This document shows, piece after piece, positions 1 through 7,545 of a DNA stretch of 30,166 bases. Made by a program: the position numbers and the translations under genes. The notes beneath the pieces were generated by a model that saw only the letters and a list, made by a program, of their open reading frames with translations, did no database searches and was not told where the DNA came from. This stretch comes from Darwinibacter acetoxidans_A (GTDB lineage: Bacteria > Bacillota > Limnochordia > Darwinibacteriales > Darwinibacteriaceae): contig JBHGWS010000096.1 of NCBI GenBank assembly GCA_041936745.1, forward strand, positions 1 through 30,166, in the 5' to 3' direction. Position 1 is the stretch's first letter. Each line of letters starts with the position of its first letter.

Positions 1-209
1 CCCTGCCAGTTTTCAATGTTAGCCGGGATGGTCCCGAAGACATAGCCGTTTTCATCCAGCGCCGCATCTTTGATGCCCAGCTTTTGCATTTCCTGCACCA
101 AGTGCCGGCCCAACTCCAGCTGCGCAGGCGTACTGGGGAAAGTCTCGCTGGCCGCATCTGATGCCGCCTCGAATTTAACATAGTTTAACAACCGCTCATA
201 CGCTCTCAT
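1..209 (-). CDS. pepT: Peptidase T (tripeptide aminopeptidase), N-terminal part
   Basis: Only the first 69 codons are present; the gene runs off the left edge. The translation begins MRAYERLLNYVKF and continues through a TFPSTPAQLELG segment and a DENGYVFGTIPAN segment, the typical N-terminus of PepT, a zinc M20 peptidase that releases the N-terminal residue of tripeptides in the cytoplasm. The metal ligands lie beyond the window and cannot be checked. The ATG at 209 is preceded by GGGAGG at good spacing. A candidate sigma-H promoter lies 36 to 64 bases upstream and a bidirectional hairpin separates the gene from its divergent neighbour. Family assignment rests on recalled N-terminal similarity. 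Confidence 0.85.
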   Translation of the reverse strand, partial: MRAYERLLNYVKFEAASDAASETFPSTPAQLELGRHLVQEMQKLGIKDAALDENGYVFGTIPANIENWQ

Positions 210-244
210 TGTTTCGCCTCCCGGGTTAATTTGCCGTTAAGGGT

Positions 245-273
245 ATCTTCACTTCCCGGGGGCGGATTCCTGC
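245..273 (-). promoter_or_regulatory. Candidate sigma-H promoter of pepT
   Basis: Read on the minus strand, GCAGGAATC is followed after 11 bases by AGTGAAGAT. This resembles the Spo0H pattern RNAGGAWWW-N11/12-RNNGAATWW. It lies 36 bases upstream of the pepT start and points at it. The third W of the -35 is C, so this is one of the weaker members of the set. Confidence 0.4.
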
Positions 274-284
274 TAAAAGAAAAA

Positions 285-309
285 CCGGCTGAAAGCCGGC
301 GGTATTTTT
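285..309. terminator. Short bidirectional hairpin terminator between pepT and the DUF502 gene
   Basis: CCGGCT (285-290) pairs with AGCCGG (294-299) around a GAA loop. A T-run lies at 304-309 on the plus strand, and on the minus strand the hairpin is followed by a T-rich tract (complement of 275-284). It lies between two divergent genes, upstream of both, so it may insulate their promoters or end read-through. The stem is only 6 bp. Confidence 0.4.
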
Positions 310-335
310 TAACAGCCAAAGCCCCTTGAACGATG

Positions 336-364
336 TATACAGACCCTTAAAAGACTGTTATAAT
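336..364 (+). promoter_or_regulatory. Sigma-A promoter of the DUF502 gene
   Basis: A perfect -10 TATAAT (359-364) is preceded at 17 bp by TATACA (336-341), a 4/6 match to TTGACA. Transcription would begin near 371, leaving a very short leader before the start codons at 380/383. Confidence 0.5.
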
Positions 365-379
365 CTTACTTGGGAAAGG

Positions 380-976
380 ATGATGGGCTTGCGCAGATAC
401 TTCATTAACGGCCTTTTAATTCTGCTGCCGGGTGTCATAACCGTTTATGTTTTAGTCTTCAGCCTAGTTACCATTGATGGCATTTTAGGTAGGGTTATCG
501 CCAAATTGGTGGGCTTCCACATCCCCGGTGCGGGGGCTGTCTTAACCATTTTGTTAATCCTCGCCGCCGGCATTTTTACCACTAATGTCATCGGGCGGAA
601 ATTTTTCCAGTGGGCTGAACAAATCTTCTTAAAGATACCTATCTTAAACAGCATCTACCAAGGGGTAGGCCAGGTAGTAAAAGCCTTTTCCGCTTCCACG
701 GAAACGCAGAGGTTCCAGCGGGTTGTGCTGGTTGAATACCCCCGCCTGGGCGTTTATTCCTTAGGTTTTGTCACCAACGAAAGAGTGCCGGAGTTCAGTT
801 TGGCAATAGGTAATGATTCGGTAACAGTCTTTATCCCCACCACGCCTAACCCCACATCGGGCGTTTTTACAGTGGTGGCCGATGAAGACTGCATCCCCTT
901 AAATATCAGTGTGGAAGAAGCCTTTAAAACCATTATTTCCGCGGGCATCATCGGGCCCACGGGAAAAACCCCTTAA
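380..976 (+). CDS. DUF502 family membrane protein
   Basis: This is a 198-residue membrane protein with two hydrophobic helices near the N-terminus (about residues 8-30 and 47-66 from this start), then a soluble domain with the DUF502 signature: KIPILNSIYQGVGQVVKAF, a VVLVEYPRLGVYSLGFVT strand pair, FIPTTPNPTSGVF and a final I-S-A-G-I segment. The molecular role of the family is unknown. The frame is open from a TTG at 326, but that codon lies upstream of the TATAAT at 359, so translation more likely starts at ATG 380 or 383 (tandem ATGs behind GGGAAAGGA). A TTG at 389 would have better spacing to the ribosome site. The 3' end overlaps lepB by 4 bp, tail to tail. Confidence 0.85.
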   Translation: MMGLRRYFINGLLILLPGVITVYVLVFSLVTIDGILGRVIAKLVGFHIPGAGAVLTILLILAAGIFTTNVIGRKFFQWAEQIFLKIPILNSIYQGVGQVVKAFSASTETQRFQRVVLVEYPRLGVYSLGFVTNERVPEFSLAIGNDSVTVFIPTTPNPTSGVFTVVADEDCIPLNISVEEAFKTIISAGIIGPTGKTP

Positions 977-1536
977 AAAGGCAGCGTTTCAAACACTTTC
1001 GGGGTCGAAACAATGCTGAGCTGCCCAAGAGGCCAGTAACGCCAGATCGCCCGCCCGACTAACAGTTCTTCCGGGACAAAGCCAACTCGGCCAAAACGGC
1101 TGTCTTCGCTGTTATTGCGGTTATCGCCCAAGACAAAATAACTGCCTGCCGGCACTGTCCTGGGGACAAAGCCGATTCTGGCCGGTGCCAAAGTGTAATC
1201 CTCTTGCAGAGGTTGATCATTGATATAGACTACCCCCTGCAAAATGGCGACTTTATCGCCGGGCAGGGCAATAATGCGTTTAATGAACTGTTCCTTTGGA
1301 TTCGATGGGTTCTTAAAAACGACGATTTCACCGCGGGCGGGAGCAGTAAAGCGATAAGATATTTTATCTACTAAAAGCCTCTCGCCGTGCTGCAGAGTTG
1401 GCAGCATGGAATCCCCGTTGACCGTATAAGCCCGGGCGACGAAAATCATAATCAGGGCGGCAATAATTACCGCGGAACCGATCGTCTCCAAAAATTCCCG
1501 CAGTTTACTTTTATTTTCCCCTACAGCCATCTTCAA
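973..1536 (-). CDS. lepB: Signal peptidase I
   Basis: A 187-residue type I signal peptidase, which cleaves signal peptides from exported proteins at the outer face of the membrane. It has one N-terminal membrane helix (about residues 17-36), then the catalytic serine in NGDSMLPTL (Ser43), the catalytic lysine in FIKRIIALPGD (Lys86) and the box E motif GDNRNNSEDSR (from residue 137). Length is normal for a Gram-positive SipS-type enzyme. I chose TTG at 1536 because GGAGG lies 8 bases upstream; ATG at 1530 would be 14 bases away and is the alternative. The frame is open further upstream, but that would put the ribosome site inside the gene. A candidate sigma-H promoter lies upstream. The LepB assignment is secure; only the start is uncertain. 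Confidence 0.95.
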   Translation of the reverse strand: MKMAVGENKSKLREFLETIGSAVIIAALIMIFVARAYTVNGDSMLPTLQHGERLLVDKISYRFTAPARGEIVVFKNPSNPKEQFIKRIIALPGDKVAILQGVVYINDQPLQEDYTLAPARIGFVPRTVPAGSYFVLGDNRNNSEDSRFGRVGFVPEELLVGRAIWRYWPLGQLSIVSTPKVFETLPF

Positions 1537-1567
1537 TGTGATTACCTCCAAAGCTATAACTTCATGA

Positions 1568-1597
1568 GGCTTCCACGCCTACGGCGAAAAATCCTGC
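1568..1597 (-). promoter_or_regulatory. Candidate sigma-H promoter of lepB
   Basis: On the minus strand, GCAGGATTT is followed after 12 bases by GTGGAAGCC, matching the RNAGGAWWW half exactly and keeping GAA in the -10. It lies about 32 bases upstream of the chosen lepB start and points at it. Confidence 0.5.
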
Positions 1598-1633
1598 TTG
1601 AACTTACGGGGCCAGGTTGGAAAATAAACCACC

Positions 1634-2254
1634 TTAAGATAATTTCCAAAAACAGGACCGACAGGCCTGCTTATATAATTTCACGGTTTTGTAAAACAAG
1701 GCTTCGTCCCTTTGTTGCAGGGCTTGGTCAATTTCCTCTTTCAGTAAAATGGCCCAGAGGACCAAATCTATCTGCTCCCGCACAAAAGCAGCAAAGCCCG
1801 GGCGCAGAGTTTCGCTGCAGACCGCTTCGCTGGGCACCGCCACTTCTTCGTACCAATCAGGTACCTTTTCAGCAAAAACAAACTGGACATGGAGAATGCC
1901 GGAAAAATCCTCTAAGATCTTCCAAGCCTCCAGCGGATCGACAATCCAAACTTCCCGATCCTTTCTTTTCTCCCTCAGTAAACGGCCGTTTTCCAAAGTT
2001 ACTTTTTCAGATTTCACTGTGCCCAATTCCAATTCAAAACCCCTTTTGTGAGCCCCTTTTTCAGCCACAAGCATGGTATTGGGGAAAAAATCCCGGGCAG
2101 TGACAAAAACTAACCTTGCCAACAGATCCGGTTCCGCCAGGATCTTTTCCAAAAGGTATCTGCTGAATTTGTGTTCCAAAGGAGCTTGGCAAAAACGCCT
2201 GATTGCGTATTCTTTATGTATGATCACGAGCTCCCCCCCATAAGTGAAGATCAT
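1634..2254 (-). CDS. UPF0302/YpiB-like protein
   Basis: A 206-residue soluble protein with no signal peptide or membrane helix. Its layout resembles the Bacillus YpiB (UPF0302) family: an N-terminal segment like YLLEKILAEPDLLARLVFV followed by FFPNTMLVAEKG, a middle with REVWIVDP and LHVQFVFAEKVPDWYEEV, and a C-terminal helix EEIDQALQQRDEALFYK that parallels the IDEALDKGDKEAF ending of that family. The function of UPF0302 is not established. The ATG at 2254 has no clear ribosome site; GTG at 2227 lies 3 bases after a G-rich GGGGAG and would give a protein starting MIIHKEYAIRR. It precedes lepB on the same strand by about 100 bp. The family call is by resemblance only. Confidence 0.6.
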   Translation of the reverse strand: MIFTYGGELVIIHKEYAIRRFCQAPLEHKFSRYLLEKILAEPDLLARLVFVTARDFFPNTMLVAEKGAHKRGFELELGTVKSEKVTLENGRLLREKRKDREVWIVDPLEAWKILEDFSGILHVQFVFAEKVPDWYEEVAVPSEAVCSETLRPGFAAFVREQIDLVLWAILLKEEIDQALQQRDEALFYKTVKLYKQACRSCFWKLS

Positions 2255-2278
2255 TACACTATATGCAAAAAGGGCGCT

Positions 2279-3046
2279 TTATACACTGGCGATTTTTAAC
2301 CCGTCATAGGCTAAATTAACGCCTGCGGGCAGTGAACTATCGGCCTGATCGTGATCCAGCAGATGGGAAATGTGGGTGAAAAAAGTTTGCCGGGGCTTAA
2401 GTTCCGCCACAAGCTCTAAAGCCTGCGCCACATTCATGTGGGTGGGGTGGGGCTTGTGGCGGATAACGCCCAGAATCAGAACATCCAAACCCTTTAAAAG
2501 CTGAAGGGAGGCAGGCGGGATGGAGCTGCAGTCGGTTACATAAGCCATGTTTTCTATCCGGTAGCCTAAAATAGGCAGGCTGCCGTGGCAGACGGGGATG
2601 GGCCGGATCCGCACATTTTTAATATAAAAAGGTTCTTTGCTGATCACATTTGTCGTAATCCGGGGCTTTTCGCCCCCCTCCGGGGGCTCTTTATCAAAAA
2701 TATAGGCGAAAACCTGTCGCAGTTCCGCCACTGTACCTCGATTGCCGTAAACGGGGATGCTTTTTTGGGTTAGGCTGCTGAACACCCGCAGATCATCCAG
2801 GCCAAAAACATGATCGGCATGGCAGTGAGTGTATAATACCCCGTCAACCCGCTCAATTCCGGCCTGCAGAGCCTGCAGCCTAAATTCAACGGCCGTATCT
2901 ATTAAAATACTCACACCATCCTTGACAACCCACAAAGAGCTGCGAGTGCGTCTGTTTTTTGGGTTCGTGCCGGTGCAAACGTCACACCGGCAGCTAAGCA
3001 CAGGCACACCGTGCGAAGTCCCCGTGCCTAAAAATGTTATTTCCAC
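2279..3046 (-). CDS. PhnP-like metallo-beta-lactamase-fold phosphodiesterase
   Basis: A 255-residue metal-dependent hydrolase. It starts with the LGTGTSHGVPVLSC strand-turn typical of the PhnP/YycJ-like branch and carries the core motif THCHADH (H74, H76, D78, H79), further ligands H154 and D172, and C-terminal H203 and H225/H228. A cysteine group C19/C21/C24 matches the structural zinc site of PhnP, which hydrolyses cyclic phosphodiesters of ribose phosphates. No other phosphonate genes are nearby, so the substrate is open; a general cyclic-nucleotide or housekeeping role is equally possible. The GTG start at 3046 follows AAAGGA at 9 bases. It is divergent from the SOS operon, and its promoter region overlaps the LexA-box region. 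Confidence 0.85.
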   Translation of the reverse strand: MEITFLGTGTSHGVPVLSCRCDVCTGTNPKNRRTRSSLWVVKDGVSILIDTAVEFRLQALQAGIERVDGVLYTHCHADHVFGLDDLRVFSSLTQKSIPVYGNRGTVAELRQVFAYIFDKEPPEGGEKPRITTNVISKEPFYIKNVRIRPIPVCHGSLPILGYRIENMAYVTDCSSIPPASLQLLKGLDVLILGVIRHKPHPTHMNVAQALELVAELKPRQTFFTHISHLLDHDQADSSLPAGVNLAYDGLKIASV

Positions 3047-3067
3047 GTTTTAACATCCTTTCCCTAC

Positions 3068-3096
3068 TTGACAGGAACACTCGTTCCGTATATAAT
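3068..3096 (+). promoter_or_regulatory. Consensus sigma-A promoter of the mutasome operon
   Basis: TTGACA (3068-3073) and TATAAT (3091-3096) are both perfect and separated by 17 bp. It is the strongest promoter seen in the window and is likely to be kept off by the LexA box in its spacer. Confidence 0.85.
3074..3087. promoter_or_regulatory. LexA/DinR operator (SOS box)
   Basis: GGAACACTCGTTCC contains the exact Bacillus-type half sites GAAC-N4-GTTC. It sits between the -35 and -10 of the mutasome promoter, where bound LexA would block RNA polymerase. The downstream genes (ImuB-like and DnaE2-like) are classic SOS targets, which supports the call. It could also affect the divergent hydrolase gene. 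Confidence 0.85.
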
Positions 3097-3129
3097 TGTG
3101 GCAAACACATGTTCTAAAAGGAGCTTGTA

Positions 3130-4242
3130 ATGATCACCTACTGTGGCTTGCGCCACTTTTATATTCGCAATTTTACGCCTTCCCAAGCGGATTCTTTTTA
3201 TATTCTAACATATAACAAGAACGTTTGGGATTTTTCTCCCGGGCTGGAGCGGTACTCGGCCGGGGGCCAAAAAAACCCCGCGGCTGTTTACCATTACGAA
3301 AAACCGGTCCTGACCGTACCCATTACATTAGCCGACTTTCAACCTTTCAGCCGCGGGTGGCATGATTTTTGCCTCCGGTATACGAACGATTTGGAACCGG
3401 AATACCCCCATTCTTGGTACCTGCGCTTTTCAAAACGGGGGATTTTAGAGCAATTTGCCTCCGACTTCGAAAAAAAGCTGCAGGCTAAAGAATGGGAAGG
3501 GATTTGGGGTGCCGGCCCCAGCAAAATTGTGGCAAAACTTGCGGCCCACAACAGGGCGGCGGGCGGTAATTTTATTACGCAGGAGCAGGCCCAAGATTTT
3601 TTAAACCGGATCCCCCTCCACCGCCTGCCTCTGCCGGAAGCGGCCGAGCTGCAAAACCTGGGCATTAAAACCGTGGGAGAATTAAACCGCTTACCCCTGC
3701 CCGAACTAATCTCTCATTTCGGCGCCAGAGCGGAGGCACTGGCCCGCTTAGGCCGCGGTGAAGATTTAACCCCTTTTCAAACGCAGCCCATCCTAGATTT
3801 TAAATGGGAATTGGACTGCACTGTTTTAGAGGGTTTTTTCAGGCCTTTGACCACCCAAGAACTTAAGCCTTACATTGAGCGGGGCGCACAAAGACTCGCC
3901 GATTCTTTGAAAGAACACAATCGAGCGGCTAATCTTTTGGAATTAAAGGCAGTATTGCCTTCCCAAACCGCTCTGCACAGCAGGCGCAAGTTTAAAAAAG
4001 CGACCAACGAGCCCCAAGTGCTGAAACGGGCGGCAGAAGACATTATCCCAAAGGAGCCTTTGGCCCGCTTAAGCCTGGTCGTCAGTGAATTGGAAACGTC
4101 CTTGCCGGAGCAGTTGAATATGTTTGTTGCGGCGGACATTCCCCGTTTACCTCCGGCGGGGCTTCCGGCCCAAAGAGGGGTTGAAGTTACCAGGCGGGAG
4201 CGCTTTTTATTACTGTGGAAGGAGTATTTTCACTATGAGTAA
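3130..4242 (+). CDS. ImuB-like Y-family polymerase relative, probably non-catalytic
   Basis: A 370-residue protein related to the DinB/UmuC (Y) family. Recognisable parts are a palm/finger remnant DFSPGLERYSAGG (34-46), where active enzymes carry the SxDE motif; the IWGAGPSKIVAKLAAHN segment (125-141), matching the GIGPNKLLAKIAS region; a helix-hairpin-helix thumb (about 166-195, LQNLGIKTVGELNRLPL); and a little-finger-like domain. The N-terminal DxDAFFA metal motif and the DE pair are absent, as in ImuB, which acts as a clamp-binding adaptor and not a polymerase. QLNMF (328-332) fits the beta-clamp motif QLxLF. ATG at 3130 follows AAAAGGAG. It is first in a LexA-controlled operon and overlaps the next gene by 8 bp. 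ImuB is the best match; a degenerate UvrX-like protein is the alternative. Confidence 0.8.
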   Translation: MITYCGLRHFYIRNFTPSQADSFYILTYNKNVWDFSPGLERYSAGGQKNPAAVYHYEKPVLTVPITLADFQPFSRGWHDFCLRYTNDLEPEYPHSWYLRFSKRGILEQFASDFEKKLQAKEWEGIWGAGPSKIVAKLAAHNRAAGGNFITQEQAQDFLNRIPLHRLPLPEAAELQNLGIKTVGELNRLPLPELISHFGARAEALARLGRGEDLTPFQTQPILDFKWELDCTVLEGFFRPLTTQELKPYIERGAQRLADSLKEHNRAANLLELKAVLPSQTALHSRRKFKKATNEPQVLKRAAEDIIPKEPLARLSLVVSELETSLPEQLNMFVAADIPRLPPAGLPAQRGVEVTRRERFLLLWKEYFHYE

Positions 4243-4474
4243 GTTAATTAATCAGCCGGTAGAATTGATCAATCGGAATGGTTTCCCTTTTTACTTTTAT
4301 TTCAAGCGCCCTTACTACATCAAGTATATCCTGCGCCATTGGCGGGAAGCGGGCCAATGGTGGTTGGGAGAGGACGAGCTATTCGTCTACGAAGTAAGCA
4401 CCAACCACTGCTGGTGCGAACTGCACCATTCGCCCCGGCAGAAACAGTGGATTTTATACCGTTTGGCGGACTGA
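4235..4474 (+). CDS. Small DUF6504-like protein of the mutasome operon
   Basis: A 79-residue protein, basic and rich in aromatics. The pattern of PVELINRNGFPFYFYF, YYIKYILRHWREAGQWW, then an acidic FVYEVSTNHCWCEL and a final QWILYRLAD resembles the DUF6504 domain, usually found fused to the C-terminus of Y-family or DnaE2-like proteins in SOS cassettes. Here it is a separate gene. ATG at 4235 overlaps the stop of the ImuB-like gene (ATGAGTAA) and has AAGGAG 10 bases upstream, so translation is probably coupled. An upstream in-frame extension exists but lies within the previous gene and lacks a ribosome site. Its function is unknown; an accessory or bridging subunit of the error-prone polymerase is inferred from position. 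Confidence 0.7.
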   Translation: MSKLINQPVELINRNGFPFYFYFKRPYYIKYILRHWREAGQWWLGEDELFVYEVSTNHCWCELHHSPRQKQWILYRLAD

Positions 4475-4488
4475 GCGGGGTGTCTTAA

Positions 4489-7400
4489 ATGTTCGTTCAT
4501 CTGCACGTTCATTCTTCTTACTCCTTTTTAGACGGGGCTGCCGATATTACAGCCTATCTGGAGCAGGCGGCGAAATTTGGCATGCCTGCGCTTGCTTTAA
4601 CTGATCACAGCAATGTAAGCGGTGCGGTGGAGCTGCAGAAAAAGGCACTGTCTTTAGGGATTAAGCCGATCCAGGGTGCGGAAATTGTTACAGAAGACGG
4701 GACGCATTTAACCTTGTTGGCGGAAAACCAAACAGGATACAGCTCTCTCTGCCGCCTGTTAACCGCGGGTTTTGCCGCGGGCGAAGACCGGCTCTGTTTT
4801 GTGCCCTGGCAGTCTTTGCGGGAAAACAACGCCGGTTTAATCGTCTTAAGCGGCTGCCGGCGCTCCGGCGTTTCTCAGGCCATTTTGCGCAGGGATTACA
4901 AAGCGGCCAAAAAAGAGGCTTTAAGGCTTGTTGAAATTTTCGGGAGCAAACAGGTTTATTTGGAAATGATCAACGATTTTCTCCCCTTTACTAAGCATCT
5001 GCTCAAGTACCTTTTTAGGCTGCACCAGGAGTTAAAAATCCCCCTCGTGGCTACTAATAATGTGCACTATCTGCAAAAAGAGGATTTTCCCATCCACGAT
5101 TTGTTGACCTGTACCAGGACACAGACCCGCTTGCAGGATCTCAATCCGAAGCGGGCCTTAAACGGTGAAAACTATTTTGCATCGCCTCAGGAAATGCGCA
5201 GGCGCTTTGCCCCTTTTCCCGCGGCAGTTGAAAACACTTTGAGAATTGCCGAGCGCTGTTCTTTGGCCCTGGATTTAGGGCAGAATCTCTTTCCCAATTT
5301 TTTCCCGGGCCAAGATCCCCAAAAAGCGGTAAGGCTGCTGACCGAGCTTACCTGGCAGGGAGCAAACAGGCGCTACAATAAGATTACCCCAAGCCTGCGC
5401 CGGCGTATCGAACATGAGCTGGCCGTCATTACGCAATTGAATGCCGCCGATTATTTTCTGGTCGTCTGGGATTTGGTACGGCATGCTCAAAAAAAGGGTG
5501 TCCGCTATGCGGGGCGGGGCTCTGCCGCGGATTCGGTCGTAGTCTACTGTTTAGGCATAACCAATGTGGATGCCTTTGCCAGGGGGCTTCTTTTTGAGCG
5601 CTTTTTAAGCTTGGAAAGAGCGCAGCGGCCCGATATCGATATAGACTTTGATGCCCGCTACAGGGATGAAATGGCCGCTTACATTTACAAACGTTATGGG
5701 GAAGATAAAGTTGCCTCGGTCTGCACTTTCCACAGGTACCGGGCCCGCTCGGCCCTGCGCGATCTGGGCAGGGCTTTAGGCTACAGCCAGGCTAAACTGG
5801 GCCGGCTCACAAAAAATATTACGAGTGTGCCGGCGGATGGAATTCAAGCGCTGTTAAATAAGCTGCCGGAGTTAAAACGCCATCCCCTGCATAAAAAAGA
5901 GTACAGCAAACTTCTTACTTACTGTGCGGCCATCAGCGGGTTTCCCCGCCACATCGGCACCCATTTGGGCGGCTTAGTGATCAGCGGTAAGCCTTTAACA
6001 GAGATAACCCCCCTGCAGCCTGCAGCTAAGAATGTTTTGATTACCCAGTTTGACAAACACACGATTGAAGATTTGGGCCTGATTAAAATCGACCTGCTTT
6101 CTTTAAGGACTTTAAGCGCGGTCTCCCAGGTGGTGAAAGAAATTGGCCCCAAGCTTGCCTATAATGAGCTGCCTTTAGATGACCAAGCTACCTTTGCCCG
6201 TTTAAAAAGAGGCGATACGGTGGGGGCCTTTCAGCTGGAAAGTCCCGCCCAGCGCAATCTGCAGTCCCGCTTACAGGCGGATTTATTTGAAGATATTGTA
6301 GCCAGCGTTGCTTTAATCCGGCCGGGGCCCATTAAAGGCAACATGGTGGAGCCCTTTATCGCCAGGCGGCGCGGCTTGGAAGAGATCACTTACGTGCATC
6401 CCAAGTTGGAAAAAATATTGGCGCCAACTTACGGTGTTGTTTTATACCAAGAGCAGGTTATTGAAATTGCAGCGGAAATAGGGGGCTTTACCCCGGGAGA
6501 ATCGGACCGTTTAAGGCGGGCCATGGGCAGTTTCCGCTCGCAAAAAGAAATGGACGAAGTAGGAAAAAGTTTTATTGCCAAAGCTGTTAAAAACGGTGTT
6601 GCTTTAAAGACGGCCGAGACCATCTTCTCTTATATAGTAGGCTATGCAGGTTACGGTTTCTGCGAAGCCCATGCGGCGGCTTTTGCCGATACTGCTTACC
6701 GCACCACTTATTTATTAGAACACTACCCCGCACAGTTTTATGCCGCCCTGCTCAACCAGCAGCCGATGGGTTTTTACCCTCCCAACACGCTCTGCACCCA
6801 GGCCAGAAACCGCGGCATTAAAATTCTGCCTTTGGATATTAATTTAAGTGAAAGCCAGTTTAGAGCGGGGGAAAATTCAATTAGAATAGGGCTGCAGCAG
6901 GTTAAAGGGATGAGCAAAGAGTTTCTGCAGTCTATTGAAGAAGCACAGCCTTTCAGCTCCTTAGCCGATTTTGTCCGCCGCACCGCTGTGAATAAAGATG
7001 TAACGGAGAATTTGATTTCAGCCGGAGCCTTCGATCGCTTTGCAGAAAACCGGCGGGCCCTGCTTTGGAATCTGCCTGAGATTTATCGGCAAAAAAATAA
7101 GGGCCTGCCTTTGGAAAGTCCCTTGGAAGATTTTCAAATTGAAGATTTCACTCCTTTTGAGCGCTGGCGGCGGGAATATGAAGTTTTAAACTTAGCCGCG
7201 ACTGCCCACATTATGGATTTCTGCCGGCCTAAATTACCTAAGCAAGTTTTAACGAGCAGAGAAGTTTTGCAGAAAAAAGAAGGTTTTGTGCAAACGGCGG
7301 GGCTTGTTATCAGGCCTCACCGGCCGCCCACCCGCAGCGGCAAAACCGTGGTCTTTCTAACCCTGGAAGACGAAACGGGCCTGATCGACATTACTATTTT

Positions 7401-7545
7401 TGAAGATATCTACCATAAATTCAGCCGCTTGATTTTCAATGAACCGCTGCTTTTAATTAAAGGGAATATTTCTGTTAGGGACGGCTACGAACTGCCTTCT
7501 ATCAACGCTGTGTCTATCCAAAGCCTTTTAGAAAAAATCCGGTGA
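4489..7545 (+). CDS. dnaE2: Error-prone DNA polymerase III alpha, DnaE2/ImuC type
   Basis: A 1018-residue C-family polymerase, the size of DnaE2 and shorter than replicative DnaE. It has an N-terminal PHP domain (HLHVHSSYSFLDG, residues 4-16), the palm motif AGRGSAADSVVVYCLGIT (341-358), catalytic acids in PDIDIDFD (381-388) and a later IEDLGLIKIDLLSLRTL segment, fingers with SVALIRPGPIKGNMVEPF, tandem helix-hairpin-helix motifs, and a C-terminal OB fold (GLVIRPHRPP to GNISVRDGYEL). DnaE2 polymerases carry out translesion synthesis as part of the SOS mutasome with ImuB. ATG at 4489 is 14 bp after the small gene, with a modest GGGGTG ribosome site. It is the last gene of the operon, and its end overlaps ypeB by 18 bp tail to tail. 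Confidence 0.9.
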   Translation: MFVHLHVHSSYSFLDGAADITAYLEQAAKFGMPALALTDHSNVSGAVELQKKALSLGIKPIQGAEIVTEDGTHLTLLAENQTGYSSLCRLLTAGFAAGEDRLCFVPWQSLRENNAGLIVLSGCRRSGVSQAILRRDYKAAKKEALRLVEIFGSKQVYLEMINDFLPFTKHLLKYLFRLHQELKIPLVATNNVHYLQKEDFPIHDLLTCTRTQTRLQDLNPKRALNGENYFASPQEMRRRFAPFPAAVENTLRIAERCSLALDLGQNLFPNFFPGQDPQKAVRLLTELTWQGANRRYNKITPSLRRRIEHELAVITQLNAADYFLVVWDLVRHAQKKGVRYAGRGSAADSVVVYCLGITNVDAFARGLLFERFLSLERAQRPDIDIDFDARYRDEMAAYIYKRYGEDKVASVCTFHRYRARSALRDLGRALGYSQAKLGRLTKNITSVPADGIQALLNKLPELKRHPLHKKEYSKLLTYCAAISGFPRHIGTHLGGLVISGKPLTEITPLQPAAKNVLITQFDKHTIEDLGLIKIDLLSLRTLSAVSQVVKEIGPKLAYNELPLDDQATFARLKRGDTVGAFQLESPAQRNLQSRLQADLFEDIVASVALIRPGPIKGNMVEPFIARRRGLEEITYVHPKLEKILAPTYGVVLYQEQVIEIAAEIGGFTPGESDRLRRAMGSFRSQKEMDEVGKSFIAKAVKNGVALKTAETIFSYIVGYAGYGFCEAHAAAFADTAYRTTYLLEHYPAQFYAALLNQQPMGFYPPNTLCTQARNRGIKILPLDINLSESQFRAGENSIRIGLQQVKGMSKEFLQSIEEAQPFSSLADFVRRTAVNKDVTENLISAGAFDRFAENRRALLWNLPEIYRQKNKGLPLESPLEDFQIEDFTPFERWRREYEVLNLAATAHIMDFCRPKLPKQVLTSREVLQKKEGFVQTAGLVIRPHRPPTRSGKTVVFLTLEDETGLIDITIFEDIYHKFSRLIFNEPLLLIKGNISVRDGYELPSINAVSIQSLLEKIR

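Noticed and set aside
1387..2103. 238-codon plus-strand open frame
   Set aside because: It runs antisense through lepB and the UPF0302-like gene, its translation resembles no protein, and no ribosome site precedes it.
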